NCBI RefSeq assembly: GCF_000716785.1 | Contig: NZ_JNYY01000009.1 | Coordinates: 186,001 to 250,000, forward strand | Direction: 5' to 3' | Source of the DNA: Amycolatopsis vancoresmycina | GTDB lineage: Bacteria > Actinomycetota > Actinomycetes > Mycobacteriales > Pseudonocardiaceae | DNA length: 64,000 bases | Shown: in pieces, positions 24,604 through 31,866 of the stretch | Position numbering within the stretch: position 1 is the first letter of the stretch | Layout: each line of letters starts with the position of its first letter | Notes under the pieces: generated by a model | The model's input: only the letters and a program-made list of their open reading frames with translations | What the model was told of the DNA's origin: nothing | Database searches by the model: none | Translations under genes and position numbers: made by a program

Positions 24604-25515
24604 ATGACGACGACGGAGGCTGCCCGCCGGTGCGGCGAGCTCGAGGTGCACGGCGAGTTCGACCTGGCCGCGGCGGCCCGGTTCCTGACCGGGTTCGCCC
24701 CCGCCGGGCAACCGGAAGCGGAGCCGGGCGCGCTCCGGGTGGCGTTCCCACTCGAGGGCGATGGGACGCCGGTGGGAGCGGTGCTGCGGCAGAGATCGCC
24801 CGGCACGGTCACGGTCGAGGTTCACGGCCCGCCCGGGCACACCGAGGCGGTGGTGGCGCAGGTGCGGAGGATGTGCTCACTCGACCTCGACGGCAGCGCG
24901 TTCCCCGAGGCCGGCGCCCGCGATCCGGTGGTCTCGCTGCTGCAGGCGATCCACCCGGGGCTGCGCCCGGTCCTGTTCGCGTCGCCGTACGAGGCGGCGT
25001 GCTGGGCCGTGCTGAGCCACCGGATCTGGATGACACAGGCGGTCCGGCTGCGCCGCCGCCTGACCGAGCGTTTCGGTGCCGAGGTCGACGTGGGCGGCAC
25101 GAGGCTGAGGACGTTCCCGGCACCGGCGGCGCTGGCGAAGATGGAGTACCTGCCGGGGCTGGCGGGCCCGAAGCTGCCCCGCCTGCGCGCCATCGCCGAG
25201 GCGGCGGCCGAGGGCATGCTGGACGCGGCCGCGTTGCGGGCGATGCCGGCCGAGGAGGCGCTGAAGCAGCTGCAGCTGCTGCCGGGCATCGGCCGGTTCA
25301 GCGCGGAGCTGGTCCTGATCCGCGGCGCCGGCCACCCGGACGTCTTCCCGCGCGGCGAAACCCGCCTCCACGAGATCATGCGCGACGCGTACCACCTCCC
25401 GGACGCGGAAGCGGCGGAGCTGGCGGAGATCGCGCAGGCGTGGGCGCCGTTCCGGAGCTGGGTGTCGTTCTTGTTCCGCGTCGAAGGCGAGGCTCGGATG
25501 AGGGAGTCGCGATGA
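24604..25515 (+). CDS. AlkA-like HhH-GPD protein with atypical active site
   Basis: A protein of 303 residues. An N-terminal AlkA-type domain (~10-105) precedes an HhH-GPD fold with the hairpin LLPGIGRFSAELVLIRG near residues 225-241. AlkA-type DNA glycosylases carry a catalytic Asp shortly after the DVF/DAF segment; here the sequence reads PDVFPRGETRLHEIM, with Gly-Glu where Asp is expected. This may be a subfamily using another residue, or one lacking excision activity. ATG at 24604 is preceded by GGAGGAGAG. A separate gene with no repair neighbours. Fold assignment is good; 3-methyladenine excision is doubtful. Confidence 0.85.
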   Translation: MTTTEAARRCGELEVHGEFDLAAAARFLTGFAPAGQPEAEPGALRVAFPLEGDGTPVGAVLRQRSPGTVTVEVHGPPGHTEAVVAQVRRMCSLDLDGSAFPEAGARDPVVSLLQAIHPGLRPVLFASPYEAACWAVLSHRIWMTQAVRLRRRLTERFGAEVDVGGTRLRTFPAPAALAKMEYLPGLAGPKLPRLRAIAEAAAEGMLDAAALRAMPAEEALKQLQLLPGIGRFSAELVLIRGAGHPDVFPRGETRLHEIMRDAYHLPDAEAAELAEIAQAWAPFRSWVSFLFRVEGEARMRESR

Positions 25516-25673
25516 CCCCTCGCCGCTGATCCGCCGACCCGGCGCCCGAAGCCGGCTCGGCCTGCCGGGAACACCGAACGAGAGGAGATCGCATCGACGG
25601 ATACCGGACGCCGCGAGACGGCGATCGGTGGGGACTCACCGTAGCCAGATGTCGCCTGTGGTGAGGTGTCCGG

Positions 25674-26456
25674 GTGAACTCGCCCGTTCATCTCGCGCTC
25701 GGCGGCCCGGCCGGTGACACCCTGTCGACCTTCCGCACGGCCGCCACCGGCACCTCGCCGGCCGGTTCGCTGCTGGAGCAGGCCCAGACCCCCGCGGTGA
25801 TCACCCTGGTCGCCGGCGGTGTGGCGCTGCTGGTCGTGCTCGTCGGCGGCACACCGTGGCGGCGGGCGCGGAACGTCGTGACCATGGTGCACGAGGCCGG
25901 GCACGCGCTGGCCGCGGTGCTGGTCGGACGGCGCCTGCAGGGCATCAAGCTGCACTCGGACACCTCGGGCGTCACCGTCTCGCGCGGCAAGCCCGAAGGG
26001 CCGGGCATGGCCTTCACCGCGATGGCCGGGTACCTGGCGCCGTCGGTGCTCGGGCTGCTGTTCGCCAGCCTGCTCGGCGCCGACCTGGTCGGCACGGTGC
26101 TCGTCCTGATCGCGCTGCTGCTGCTCGGCGTGCTGGTGATGGTGCGCAACGCCTACGGGGTGTTCACCGTGGTGGCGAGCGCGGTGGTGCTGGCGCTGGT
26201 GGCGTTCGTCGCGCCGGTCGAGGTGCAGGCCCCGTTCAGCTACCTGCTGACGTGGTTCCTCCTCTTCGGCGGCGTCCGCCCGGTGCTCGAGCTGCAGCTC
26301 AAGCGGCGCCGCGGCCAGGCCCGCGACTCCGACGCCGACCAGTTGGGCCGCCTCACCGCGGTCCCGCCGGTGCTGTGGGTGCTGGTCTTCGCGGTGGCAA
26401 CGGTCAGCTGCCTCTTCGCGGGCGGCCTCTGGTTGCTGGAGCCGGTCGCGACGTAG
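25674..26456 (+). CDS. M50-like membrane metallopeptidase
   Basis: A protein of 260 residues. Zinc motif HEAGHAL in VTMVHEAGHALAAVLVG (residues ~73-90) sits beside hydrophobic helices; about five further membrane segments follow (e.g. YLAPSVLGLLFASLLG, VLIALLLLGVLVM, LWVLVFAVATVSCLF). Loops such as LHSDTSGVTVSRGKPEG resemble the M50B-like group of actinobacteria. The usual second motif of site-2 proteases (N-x-x-P-x4-DG) is not obvious, so the third metal ligand is uncertain. GTG at 25674 follows a GAGG about 10 bases upstream. Possibly a regulatory intramembrane protease; no anti-sigma substrate is encoded nearby. Confidence 0.8.
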   Translation: MNSPVHLALGGPAGDTLSTFRTAATGTSPAGSLLEQAQTPAVITLVAGGVALLVVLVGGTPWRRARNVVTMVHEAGHALAAVLVGRRLQGIKLHSDTSGVTVSRGKPEGPGMAFTAMAGYLAPSVLGLLFASLLGADLVGTVLVLIALLLLGVLVMVRNAYGVFTVVASAVVLALVAFVAPVEVQAPFSYLLTWFLLFGGVRPVLELQLKRRRGQARDSDADQLGRLTAVPPVLWVLVFAVATVSCLFAGGLWLLEPVAT

Positions 26457-26622
26457 GGCTGCCACCCGCAGGCGCGGGTTGCCGGTTCTGCGGCGCGGCG
26501 CCGACGGCGGCTGTCGCCTGGCGCCGGCGGATCGTCGACGGCCGCGGTCAGGGGCGTCGCCGGGGTGGGGTGGTGCATGCGGCAGACTGGGCCCTCGCTG
26601 GTCGCGCGGAGGGAGACGAACG

Positions 26623-27855
26623 ATGGACGAGGTCGCCAAGGCCGTGGAAGCGTGTGCGCGGGCGGCGAAGGCCGCCGCTCCGTCGCTTGCCGCCGCCCGG
26701 GCCGAGGACGTTGACGCCGCCCTCACCGGGATGGCCGAGCGGCTGCTCGCGCACCGGGACGCCATCCTCGAGGCGAACCGGGCCGACGTCGAACGGGCCA
26801 CCGCCGACGGGATGAGCGCCGGGCTGCTCGACCGGCTCACCATCACCCCCGAGCGGCTGACCGGCATGGCCGAACAGCTGCGGCTGCTCGCCGGCGCTCC
26901 GCACCAGGAGCGCTCCGTCGACGTGTCCACCCTGGACGGCGGGCTGCGGCTCGTCGAGCGGCGGCGGCCCGTCGGCGTCATCGGTGCGAACTACGAGGCC
27001 CGGCCGAACGTGACCGTCGACGTGGCGTCGCAGCTGGTCAAGTCGCGCAACGCCGGTGTCCTGCGGACCGGCTCCGCCGCGCTCGGGTCGGCCCAGCGGC
27101 TGCGTGACGTCGTCATTGCGCCGGCTCTCGCCGACGCGGGCATCGACGCCGACTGCATCCAGCTCGTGCCGCGGGTCGAGCGGGAGGCCGCGTCCGCGCT
27201 CGTGCGGCTGCCCGGCCTCGTGCCGCTGGTCATCCTGCGGGGCAGCGGGGACAGCACCCGGGCCCTCGCCACCGAGGCGGCCGTCCACGGCGTGCGCACG
27301 CTCGCCCACGCCGACGGCGGCGGTGTCCTGTACATCGACCGCGGCGCGGATGTCACCAAGGCGCGGGACCTCGTCCACGCCAGCCTCGACCGGCTGGGCG
27401 TCTGCAACCGGCTCAACCTGCTGCTCATCCACGAAGACCGCCACGACGAGGCCTGGCCGGCCCTCTCGGAGGCGCTCGCCGAGCGCGGGGTCACGCCTTC
27501 GCTCGCCCCGCACGAGCACCCCATCGGCTACGAGTGGGCGCTGGACTCCGACCGCGAGGCGACCGTCACGGTGGCCAAGGTCGGCTCGCTCGCCGACGCC
27601 GTCCAGATCGCCAACGAGCAGACCTCGGGCCTGGCCGCCGGCATCGCCACCGAAGACGAGTCGGCCGCCGACGCGTTCTTCGACGGCTACACCGGCACCG
27701 GCGTCTTCTGGAACGCCCCGACCCGGCTCCTCGACGGCTTCAAGCTGCTCGCGGTCCCGGAAACCGGCATCAACCTCGACAGGGTCCCCGGCCCCCGCGG
27801 CCCGGTGACCTACACGGACCTGTACGTCCGCCAGTACGCCGTCCTGCCGGCCTGA
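26623..27855 (+). CDS. proA: Gamma-glutamyl phosphate reductase
   Basis: A protein of 410 residues, an aldehyde-dehydrogenase-fold enzyme reducing gamma-glutamyl phosphate to glutamate-5-semialdehyde, the second step of proline synthesis. Landmarks: RPVGVIGANYEARPNVTVDV, PLVILRGSG, the ADGGGVLYIDRGADVTKARDLV block, the catalytic Cys in GVCNRLN, and NEQTSGLAAGI plus FWNAPTRLLDGF near the C-terminus. The segment after the Cys (LGVCNRLNLLLIHED) departs from the common VCNAAETLLVH form, so it may be a second, diverged copy in this genome. ATG at 26623 follows GGAGGGAGA. The 132-residue gene behind it starts five bases after the stop. Confidence 0.9.
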   Translation: MDEVAKAVEACARAAKAAAPSLAAARAEDVDAALTGMAERLLAHRDAILEANRADVERATADGMSAGLLDRLTITPERLTGMAEQLRLLAGAPHQERSVDVSTLDGGLRLVERRRPVGVIGANYEARPNVTVDVASQLVKSRNAGVLRTGSAALGSAQRLRDVVIAPALADAGIDADCIQLVPRVEREAASALVRLPGLVPLVILRGSGDSTRALATEAAVHGVRTLAHADGGGVLYIDRGADVTKARDLVHASLDRLGVCNRLNLLLIHEDRHDEAWPALSEALAERGVTPSLAPHEHPIGYEWALDSDREATVTVAKVGSLADAVQIANEQTSGLAAGIATEDESAADAFFDGYTGTGVFWNAPTRLLDGFKLLAVPETGINLDRVPGPRGPVTYTDLYVRQYAVLPA

Positions 27856-27860
27856 CCGGC

Positions 27861-28259
27861 ATGCACATCCCGGTCAGCCCGGCGGACGTCCGCCGGATCG
27901 AACTGCTCCGCGTCATGCCCAGCCCGGAGGGGGACGTCGTCCCGATCGGACCGCTCGGTTCGGTGGCCGGGCCGGACGCCGTGGCGATCGCCCAGCTGGT
28001 CGCCGACCTCCCGGACGACGAGATGATGCGGTGCTTCAATCCGGTCTACGCCCTCGAGCTGCACGGGGCGGCGGGCCTCCTCGCGGAGATCGCCTTCTGC
28101 TTCCGCTGCCACAACGCGCGCATCGCGCTCCCGGGCCAGGATCGCGCCGAACTGATCGGATTCGACCCCGGCTCGGCCGCCGGACAGGAGCTGCTCGCCC
28201 GCTTCAAGGCCGCGGACCGGCCCCCAAACCGGAACACGGAGGACACGCCGGGCCGCTAG
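27861..28259 (+). CDS. Small conserved-type hypothetical protein with FCFRCHN motif
   Basis: A protein of 132 residues. I do not recognise a named family. Features: an N-terminal IELLRVMPSPEGDVVPIGPLGS, then EMMRCFNPVYALELHGAAGLLAEIAFCFRCHNARI, holding a Cys-x-x-Cys pair that could bind metal or form a disulfide, and a variable C-terminal tail. No signal peptide or membrane segment. ATG at 27861 lies five bases behind the proA stop, so it is probably translated from the same message. A/G-rich 41-bp repeats begin about 70 bp downstream. Function unknown. Confidence 0.7.
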   Translation: MHIPVSPADVRRIELLRVMPSPEGDVVPIGPLGSVAGPDAVAIAQLVADLPDDEMMRCFNPVYALELHGAAGLLAEIAFCFRCHNARIALPGQDRAELIGFDPGSAAGQELLARFKAADRPPNRNTEDTPGR

Positions 28260-28332
28260 GAGGCGGTGGACTGGCGGCCGGTAGGCGGGCATCGGCCCGG
28301 AGACCAGAACGCCGCGGAAGCGCCCGGCCGCT

Positions 28333-28480
28333 TGGATGGCGGTGGACCGGCCGTGAAGGCGAGTTCCGGCCCCTGGATGGCGGTGGGCCGGCCGTGAAGG
28401 TGAGTTCCGGCCCCTGGAAAGGCGGTGAGCCGGCCGTGGAGGCGGTACCGGCCCCCTGGAAGGCGGGGGCCGGCCGTTGG
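28333..28480. repeat. Degenerate 41-bp tandem repeats (about 3.5 copies)
   Basis: Units begin with TGGA(T/A)GGCGGTG at 28333, 28374, 28415 and 28457 (periods 41, 41, 42) and contain CCGGCCGTGAAG and GAGTTCCGGCCCC; the last copy is partial. Similar but looser G/C-rich elements lie left of the tract (28290-28330) and right of the IS110 element (30340-30420), suggesting the element landed inside a longer repetitive tract. No reading frame is conserved across units. Confidence 0.7.
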
Positions 28481-28659
28481 GGGGTGTCCCTAATGACTAC
28501 CGAACGAGTTGACGAGCTGCTGATCCAGCGGCTGGTTTCCTGTCGCTCGTTCGGGCGGGTGGGACCGGACGTGCTCGGTGGACGTCTTGGGTGTCCCTGG
28601 GTTTGTGAGCCCTCCTGATAGAGCGGCGCGATCGGCGTGTCCGCGTCTCACCCGTTCGC

Positions 28660-28881
28660 CTGTTCGGGCAGTTTGTTCGTCGTCCGAGCCCGTTCGCGCG
28701 GAGGACACCTCAGTGACCGGGAGCCGTCGAGTTCTCTGTTGAGACCGGTGCCCGCGCGGATCGCTGGGATCGCGAACGGCTCAATCGGAGGTCAGGCCGC
28801 AGAGCCTCGTCATTAGGGCGCCGCGCGTTCTCGTCAGGGTCTCTGACCAGCACTAACAGCTAGTCGAGGGGAAAGTGGAGA
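28660..28881 (+). ncRNA. Candidate IS110 bridge-RNA region
   Basis: Elements of the IS110 group with the transposase downstream of a long non-coding left end express a structured bridge RNA from that end. Here about 220 non-coding bases precede the transposase ATG and contain several potential stems, for example GGTC/GACC around 28838-28848 and GAGG/CCTC around 28784-28807. Location and structure fit; no covariation or expression evidence is available, and loop guides cannot be assigned because the exact target core is unknown. Confidence 0.35.
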
Positions 28882-30126
28882 GTGAAGGTGTTCTGCGGGA
28901 TCGACTGGGCCGAGGACCACCACGACGTCGCCTTGGTCGACGCCGATGGTGCCCTGGTGGCCAAGCGCCGCATCGACGACTCGGCCGATGGCTTCGCCGA
29001 GCTGCTGGCCATGCTCGCCGACGCCGGCGACACCGCGACCGACCTGATCCCGGTGGCGATCGAGACCCCCCGCGGCCTGCTGGTCGCCGGCCTGCGGCAG
29101 ACCGGGCGGCGGGTCTACTCGATCAACCCGATGGCGGTGGCCCGTTATCGCGAGCGACACAGCGTGTCGCGGAAGAAGTCCGACCACGTCGATGCGATGA
29201 CCTTGGCGAACATCCTGCGCACCGACGCCCATGCGCACCGGCCGCTGCCCGCCGACAGTGAACTGGTCCAGGCCATCGCGGTGCTGTCCCGCGCGACCCA
29301 GGACGCCATCTGGCGGCGATCGCGTGCCACGCAGGAGCTGCGCGCCGTGCTGCGCGAGTACTACCCGAGGTTCCTCGCCGCGTTCGCCAAGGGCGGTGCC
29401 ACCAACCTCGCGAGTGCAGAAGCGCGCGTGGTCCTGGCGCTGGCGCCGACACCCGCCGCCGCGGCGAAGGTCACCAAGGCGCGCATCGCCGCGGCTCTGC
29501 GTCGGGCGGGTCGCCAGCGCGGCATCGATGCCTTGGCAGCGCAGGTCCTCGAGGACCTGCGCAAGCCACAGCTGCGGCAACCGCGAGTGGTCGAGGAGGC
29601 GTTCGGCCGCCAGGCCCTCGCGCTGCTGGCCACTCTCAACGCGGAGTGCGCCAGCGCGGACCACCTCACCGAGGCCACCACCACAGCGTTCCAGCAGCAC
29701 CCGCACTACGCGATCATCACCAGCTTCCCCGGCCTGGCCGATCTGTCCGGAGCACGAGTCCTCGGCGAGATCGGCGACGATCGTGCCCGCTTCACCGACG
29801 CCCGATCCCTCAATGCCTACGCAGGATCAGCACCCGTCACCCGGGCCTCGGGCCGCAGCATCTCCATCACCCGCCGCACCGTGAAGAACGACCGCCTCAA
29901 CGCCACCGGCTTCGTCTGGGCCTTCGCCAGCATCGGCCGAGCCGGCGCGCCACGCGACCACTACCACCGCCGCCGAGCCCGCGGCGACCGGCACGCCGCC
30001 GCCCTGCGACACCTGTTCAACCGCTTCCTCGGACAGCTCCACCACTGCCTCGAGACCGGCCAAACCTACGACCCGGCCAAGGCTTTCGGTCCCGCTCTCG
30101 ACCCACCAACCGGAGCCGCTACTTGA
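28882..30126 (+). CDS. IS110-family transposase (DEDD)
   Basis: A protein of 414 residues. An N-terminal RuvC-like DEDD domain starts MKVFCGIDWAEDHHDVALVD (first catalytic Asp in GIDWAE) and continues with the KSDHVDAMTLANILRTD block holding the later acidic residues. The C-terminal Transposase_20 domain contains ITSFPGLADLSGARVLGEIGDD, LNAYAGSAPVTRASG and the conserved Ser region near SISITRRTVKN. The frame is intact, so the element may be active. It recombines DNA as a serine/DEDD enzyme guided by a bridge RNA in characterised relatives. ATG at 28882 follows GGGGAAAGTGGAGAG. Confidence 0.93.
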   Translation: MKVFCGIDWAEDHHDVALVDADGALVAKRRIDDSADGFAELLAMLADAGDTATDLIPVAIETPRGLLVAGLRQTGRRVYSINPMAVARYRERHSVSRKKSDHVDAMTLANILRTDAHAHRPLPADSELVQAIAVLSRATQDAIWRRSRATQELRAVLREYYPRFLAAFAKGGATNLASAEARVVLALAPTPAAAAKVTKARIAAALRRAGRQRGIDALAAQVLEDLRKPQLRQPRVVEEAFGRQALALLATLNAECASADHLTEATTTAFQQHPHYAIITSFPGLADLSGARVLGEIGDDRARFTDARSLNAYAGSAPVTRASGRSISITRRTVKNDRLNATGFVWAFASIGRAGAPRDHYHRRRARGDRHAAALRHLFNRFLGQLHHCLETGQTYDPAKAFGPALDPPTGAAT

Positions 30127-30431
30127 CAGTTAGCAAGATCGGAGGTCTATCAGCGGTCGGTCGATGCCACCAGACCCGGTGACACCACCCCCCGGATCAT
30201 GGGTTCGACTGGGGGCGCAAGTCATGCCGGGCCTGGTGACCACAGCTCCTTGATCAGGAACTACGAAAACGGTAACGGGGCGAGTATCGGCCCCCGGGAG
30301 GCGCGCACCGGCCGCCCGAAGGCGACAAGGCCGACTGGAACGCCGTGGACCGGTCCGGAAGCCGGCACGCGGGAACCGGCCCAACCGCCCAGCGGCGGTG
30401 GGCCGGCCCCGGAAACCGAGCAGTCAGCTGT
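30127..30431. other. Region right of the IS element, no gene
   Basis: The first ~40-60 bases are probably the right end of the IS110 element. From about 30330 the sequence resembles the G/C-rich repeats seen left of the element (TGGAACGCCGTGGACCGG, GCGGTGGGCCGGCCCCGGAA). The middle (30180-30300) is unlike either. No open frame with good codon bias is present. Confidence 0.4.
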
Positions 30432-30683
30432 TCAGCGCGTCGGCGGCAGGTCGGCGAGCTTCCGCAGCTCCTTCACCGTGTCCGCCGCGTTGGTCACCAG
30501 CTCCGTTTCCTCTCCGGCGTCGCCGGCGTAGCGGTAGATGGCCGTCGGGCCGTCGCTGATCGCGATTGCTGCGACCAGGCGGCCTTCGGGGTCGCGGGTG
30601 AGTCCGGTCGTCACCGACACCTCCCGGCCGACCGTGTCGACCGTGGTGAGCGTCCGCTCCTTGTACCAGCCTCGCGTTGTCAT
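30432..30683 (-). CDS. Small hypothetical protein (83 aa)
   Basis: Frame with good codon bias from ATG 30683 to 30432, with GGAG about ten bases upstream. The protein begins MTTRGWYKERTLTTVDTVGREV, alternates short beta-like segments (VSVTTGLTRDPEGRLVAAIAISDGPTAIYRY) and ends in a charged helix (DTVKELRKLADLPPTR). No known motif, signal peptide or membrane segment; I do not recognise it. It diverges from the RibD-like gene across an 86-bp gap. A longer upstream extension of the frame would run into that promoter and is unlikely. Confidence 0.65.
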   Translation of the reverse strand: MTTRGWYKERTLTTVDTVGREVSVTTGLTRDPEGRLVAAIAISDGPTAIYRYAGDAGEETELVTNAADTVKELRKLADLPPTR

Positions 30684-30769
30684 GTTCAGAAAGCTCCGGG
30701 GGATGGGCTCGACAGGGATACGTCGTAGGACGCCGGGATCGCCCGCGGCGTTACGGCATACTGGGCCCG

Positions 30770-31861
30770 GTGATCTCCCGGCCGCACGTCCTGCTGTCCG
30801 CCGCGCAGTCGCTCGACGGCTTCCTCGACGACACCTCACCCGAACGGCTGGTGCTGTCCACTGAGGACGACTTCGCCGTCGTGGACCGGTTGCGGGCCGA
30901 GGCCGATGCCGTCCTCGTCGGGGCCGGGACCGTCCGGGCCGACAACCCGCGGCTGCTCGTCCGCTCCCCGGAGCTGCGGCGGAACCGGCTGGCGCAGGGC
31001 AAGCCCGAGCAACCCGTCAAGGTCACCGTGACCACCCGCGGCCTCGACCCGGACGCGCAGTTCTTCACCGTCGGGGACACCGAAAAGATCGTCTACGCAC
31101 CGCCCGGGGCCGCCGACGGGCTGAAGCACGTCGCCACCGTCGTCGACGCCGGAAATCCGCCGGACTTCGGGCACGTGCTCGACGACCTCGGGGCGCGCGG
31201 GATCCGGAACCTGCTCGTCGAGGGCGGCGGCGGGATCCACACCCGGTTCCTCACCGAGGGGCTCGCCGACGAACTGCGGCTCGCGATCGCGCCGTTCTTC
31301 GTCGGGCAGCCGGACGCGCCGCGGTTCGTCGGGCCCGGGCTTTACCCGCGTCCGCTCACGCTCGTCGGCGTGCAGGACCTGCAGGGCATGGCGATCCTCG
31401 AGTACCGCGCCGCCGCCGAACCGACCGGCCGGGATGTCCGGCGCCTCAAGGAAGCCATCGCCCTCGCCGCGTTGTGCCCGCCCAGCCACACCTTCCGGGT
31501 CGGGGCCGTGATCACCGACGCCGAGGGTGAGGTCGTCGCCACCGGGCACTCCGGCGAGGGCGACCCGACCAACCACGCCGAAGAAGCCGCCCTCGCCAAG
31601 TGCGCCGGCGACCCGCGCCTGGCCGGCGCGACGATGTACAGCTCGCTGGAACCGTGCAGCCACCGCAGTTCCCACCCGCGCAGCTGCACCCAGCTCGTCC
31701 TCGACGCCGGGATCCCGCGGGTCGTGTTCGCCTGGCGCGAGCCGCCCGTTTTCGTCGACGCCCGGGGTACCGAGCTGCTGCGGCAGGCCGGGCGGCACGT
31801 CGTCGAGGTGCCCGCGCTGACCCCGGAGGTCCAGCGCGAGAACACCCACCTCGACTTCTGA
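30770..31861 (+). CDS. RibD-like protein with reversed domain order (reductase then deaminase)
   Basis: About 363 residues. The N-terminal half (1-~215) is a RibD_C/dihydrofolate-reductase-like domain: HVLLSAAQSLDGFLDD, ADAVLVGAGTVRADNPRL, and LLVEGGGGIHTRFL. The C-terminal half (~225-355) is a cytidine-deaminase-like zinc domain: TFRVGAVITD, THAE-type ligand set in NHAEEAAL, and SLEPCSHRSSHPRSCTQL with the PC...C zinc cysteines. In standard RibD the deaminase comes first, so order is inverted here. Reaction expected: deamination and reduction of a 5-amino-6-ribosylaminouracil-type pyrimidine, but no rib genes are adjacent and the substrate may differ. Start GTG 30770 gives the family's N-terminus; ribosome binding site is weak. 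Confidence 0.82.
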   Translation: MISRPHVLLSAAQSLDGFLDDTSPERLVLSTEDDFAVVDRLRAEADAVLVGAGTVRADNPRLLVRSPELRRNRLAQGKPEQPVKVTVTTRGLDPDAQFFTVGDTEKIVYAPPGAADGLKHVATVVDAGNPPDFGHVLDDLGARGIRNLLVEGGGGIHTRFLTEGLADELRLAIAPFFVGQPDAPRFVGPGLYPRPLTLVGVQDLQGMAILEYRAAAEPTGRDVRRLKEAIALAALCPPSHTFRVGAVITDAEGEVVATGHSGEGDPTNHAEEAALAKCAGDPRLAGATMYSSLEPCSHRSSHPRSCTQLVLDAGIPRVVFAWREPPVFVDARGTELLRQAGRHVVEVPALTPEVQRENTHLDF

Positions 31862-31866
31862 AACCG

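Larger units (their letters stand above)
28600..30180 (+). mobile_element. IS110-family insertion sequence (ends approximate)
   Basis: Contains one DEDD transposase gene (28882-30126), a non-coding stretch of about 250 bases before it and a short one after. IS110 elements lack terminal inverted repeats and usually make no target duplication, so exact ends cannot be read here; I place them near 28600 and 30140-30180 by comparison with the family's usual layout. The element separates two parts of a G/C-rich repeat tract. A direct repeat GGGTGTCCCT occurs at 28482-28491 and 28589-28598 on the left side, and one copy may relate to the target site. Confidence 0.65.

Noticed and set aside
28333..28480. 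CRISPR array.
   Set aside because: Units are contiguous at 41-42 bp without unique spacers, are degenerate, and no cas genes are present.
28031..28618. Plus-strand frame reading through the 41-bp repeats.
   Set aside because: The period is not a multiple of three throughout and the frame overlaps the real 27861-28259 gene out of phase.
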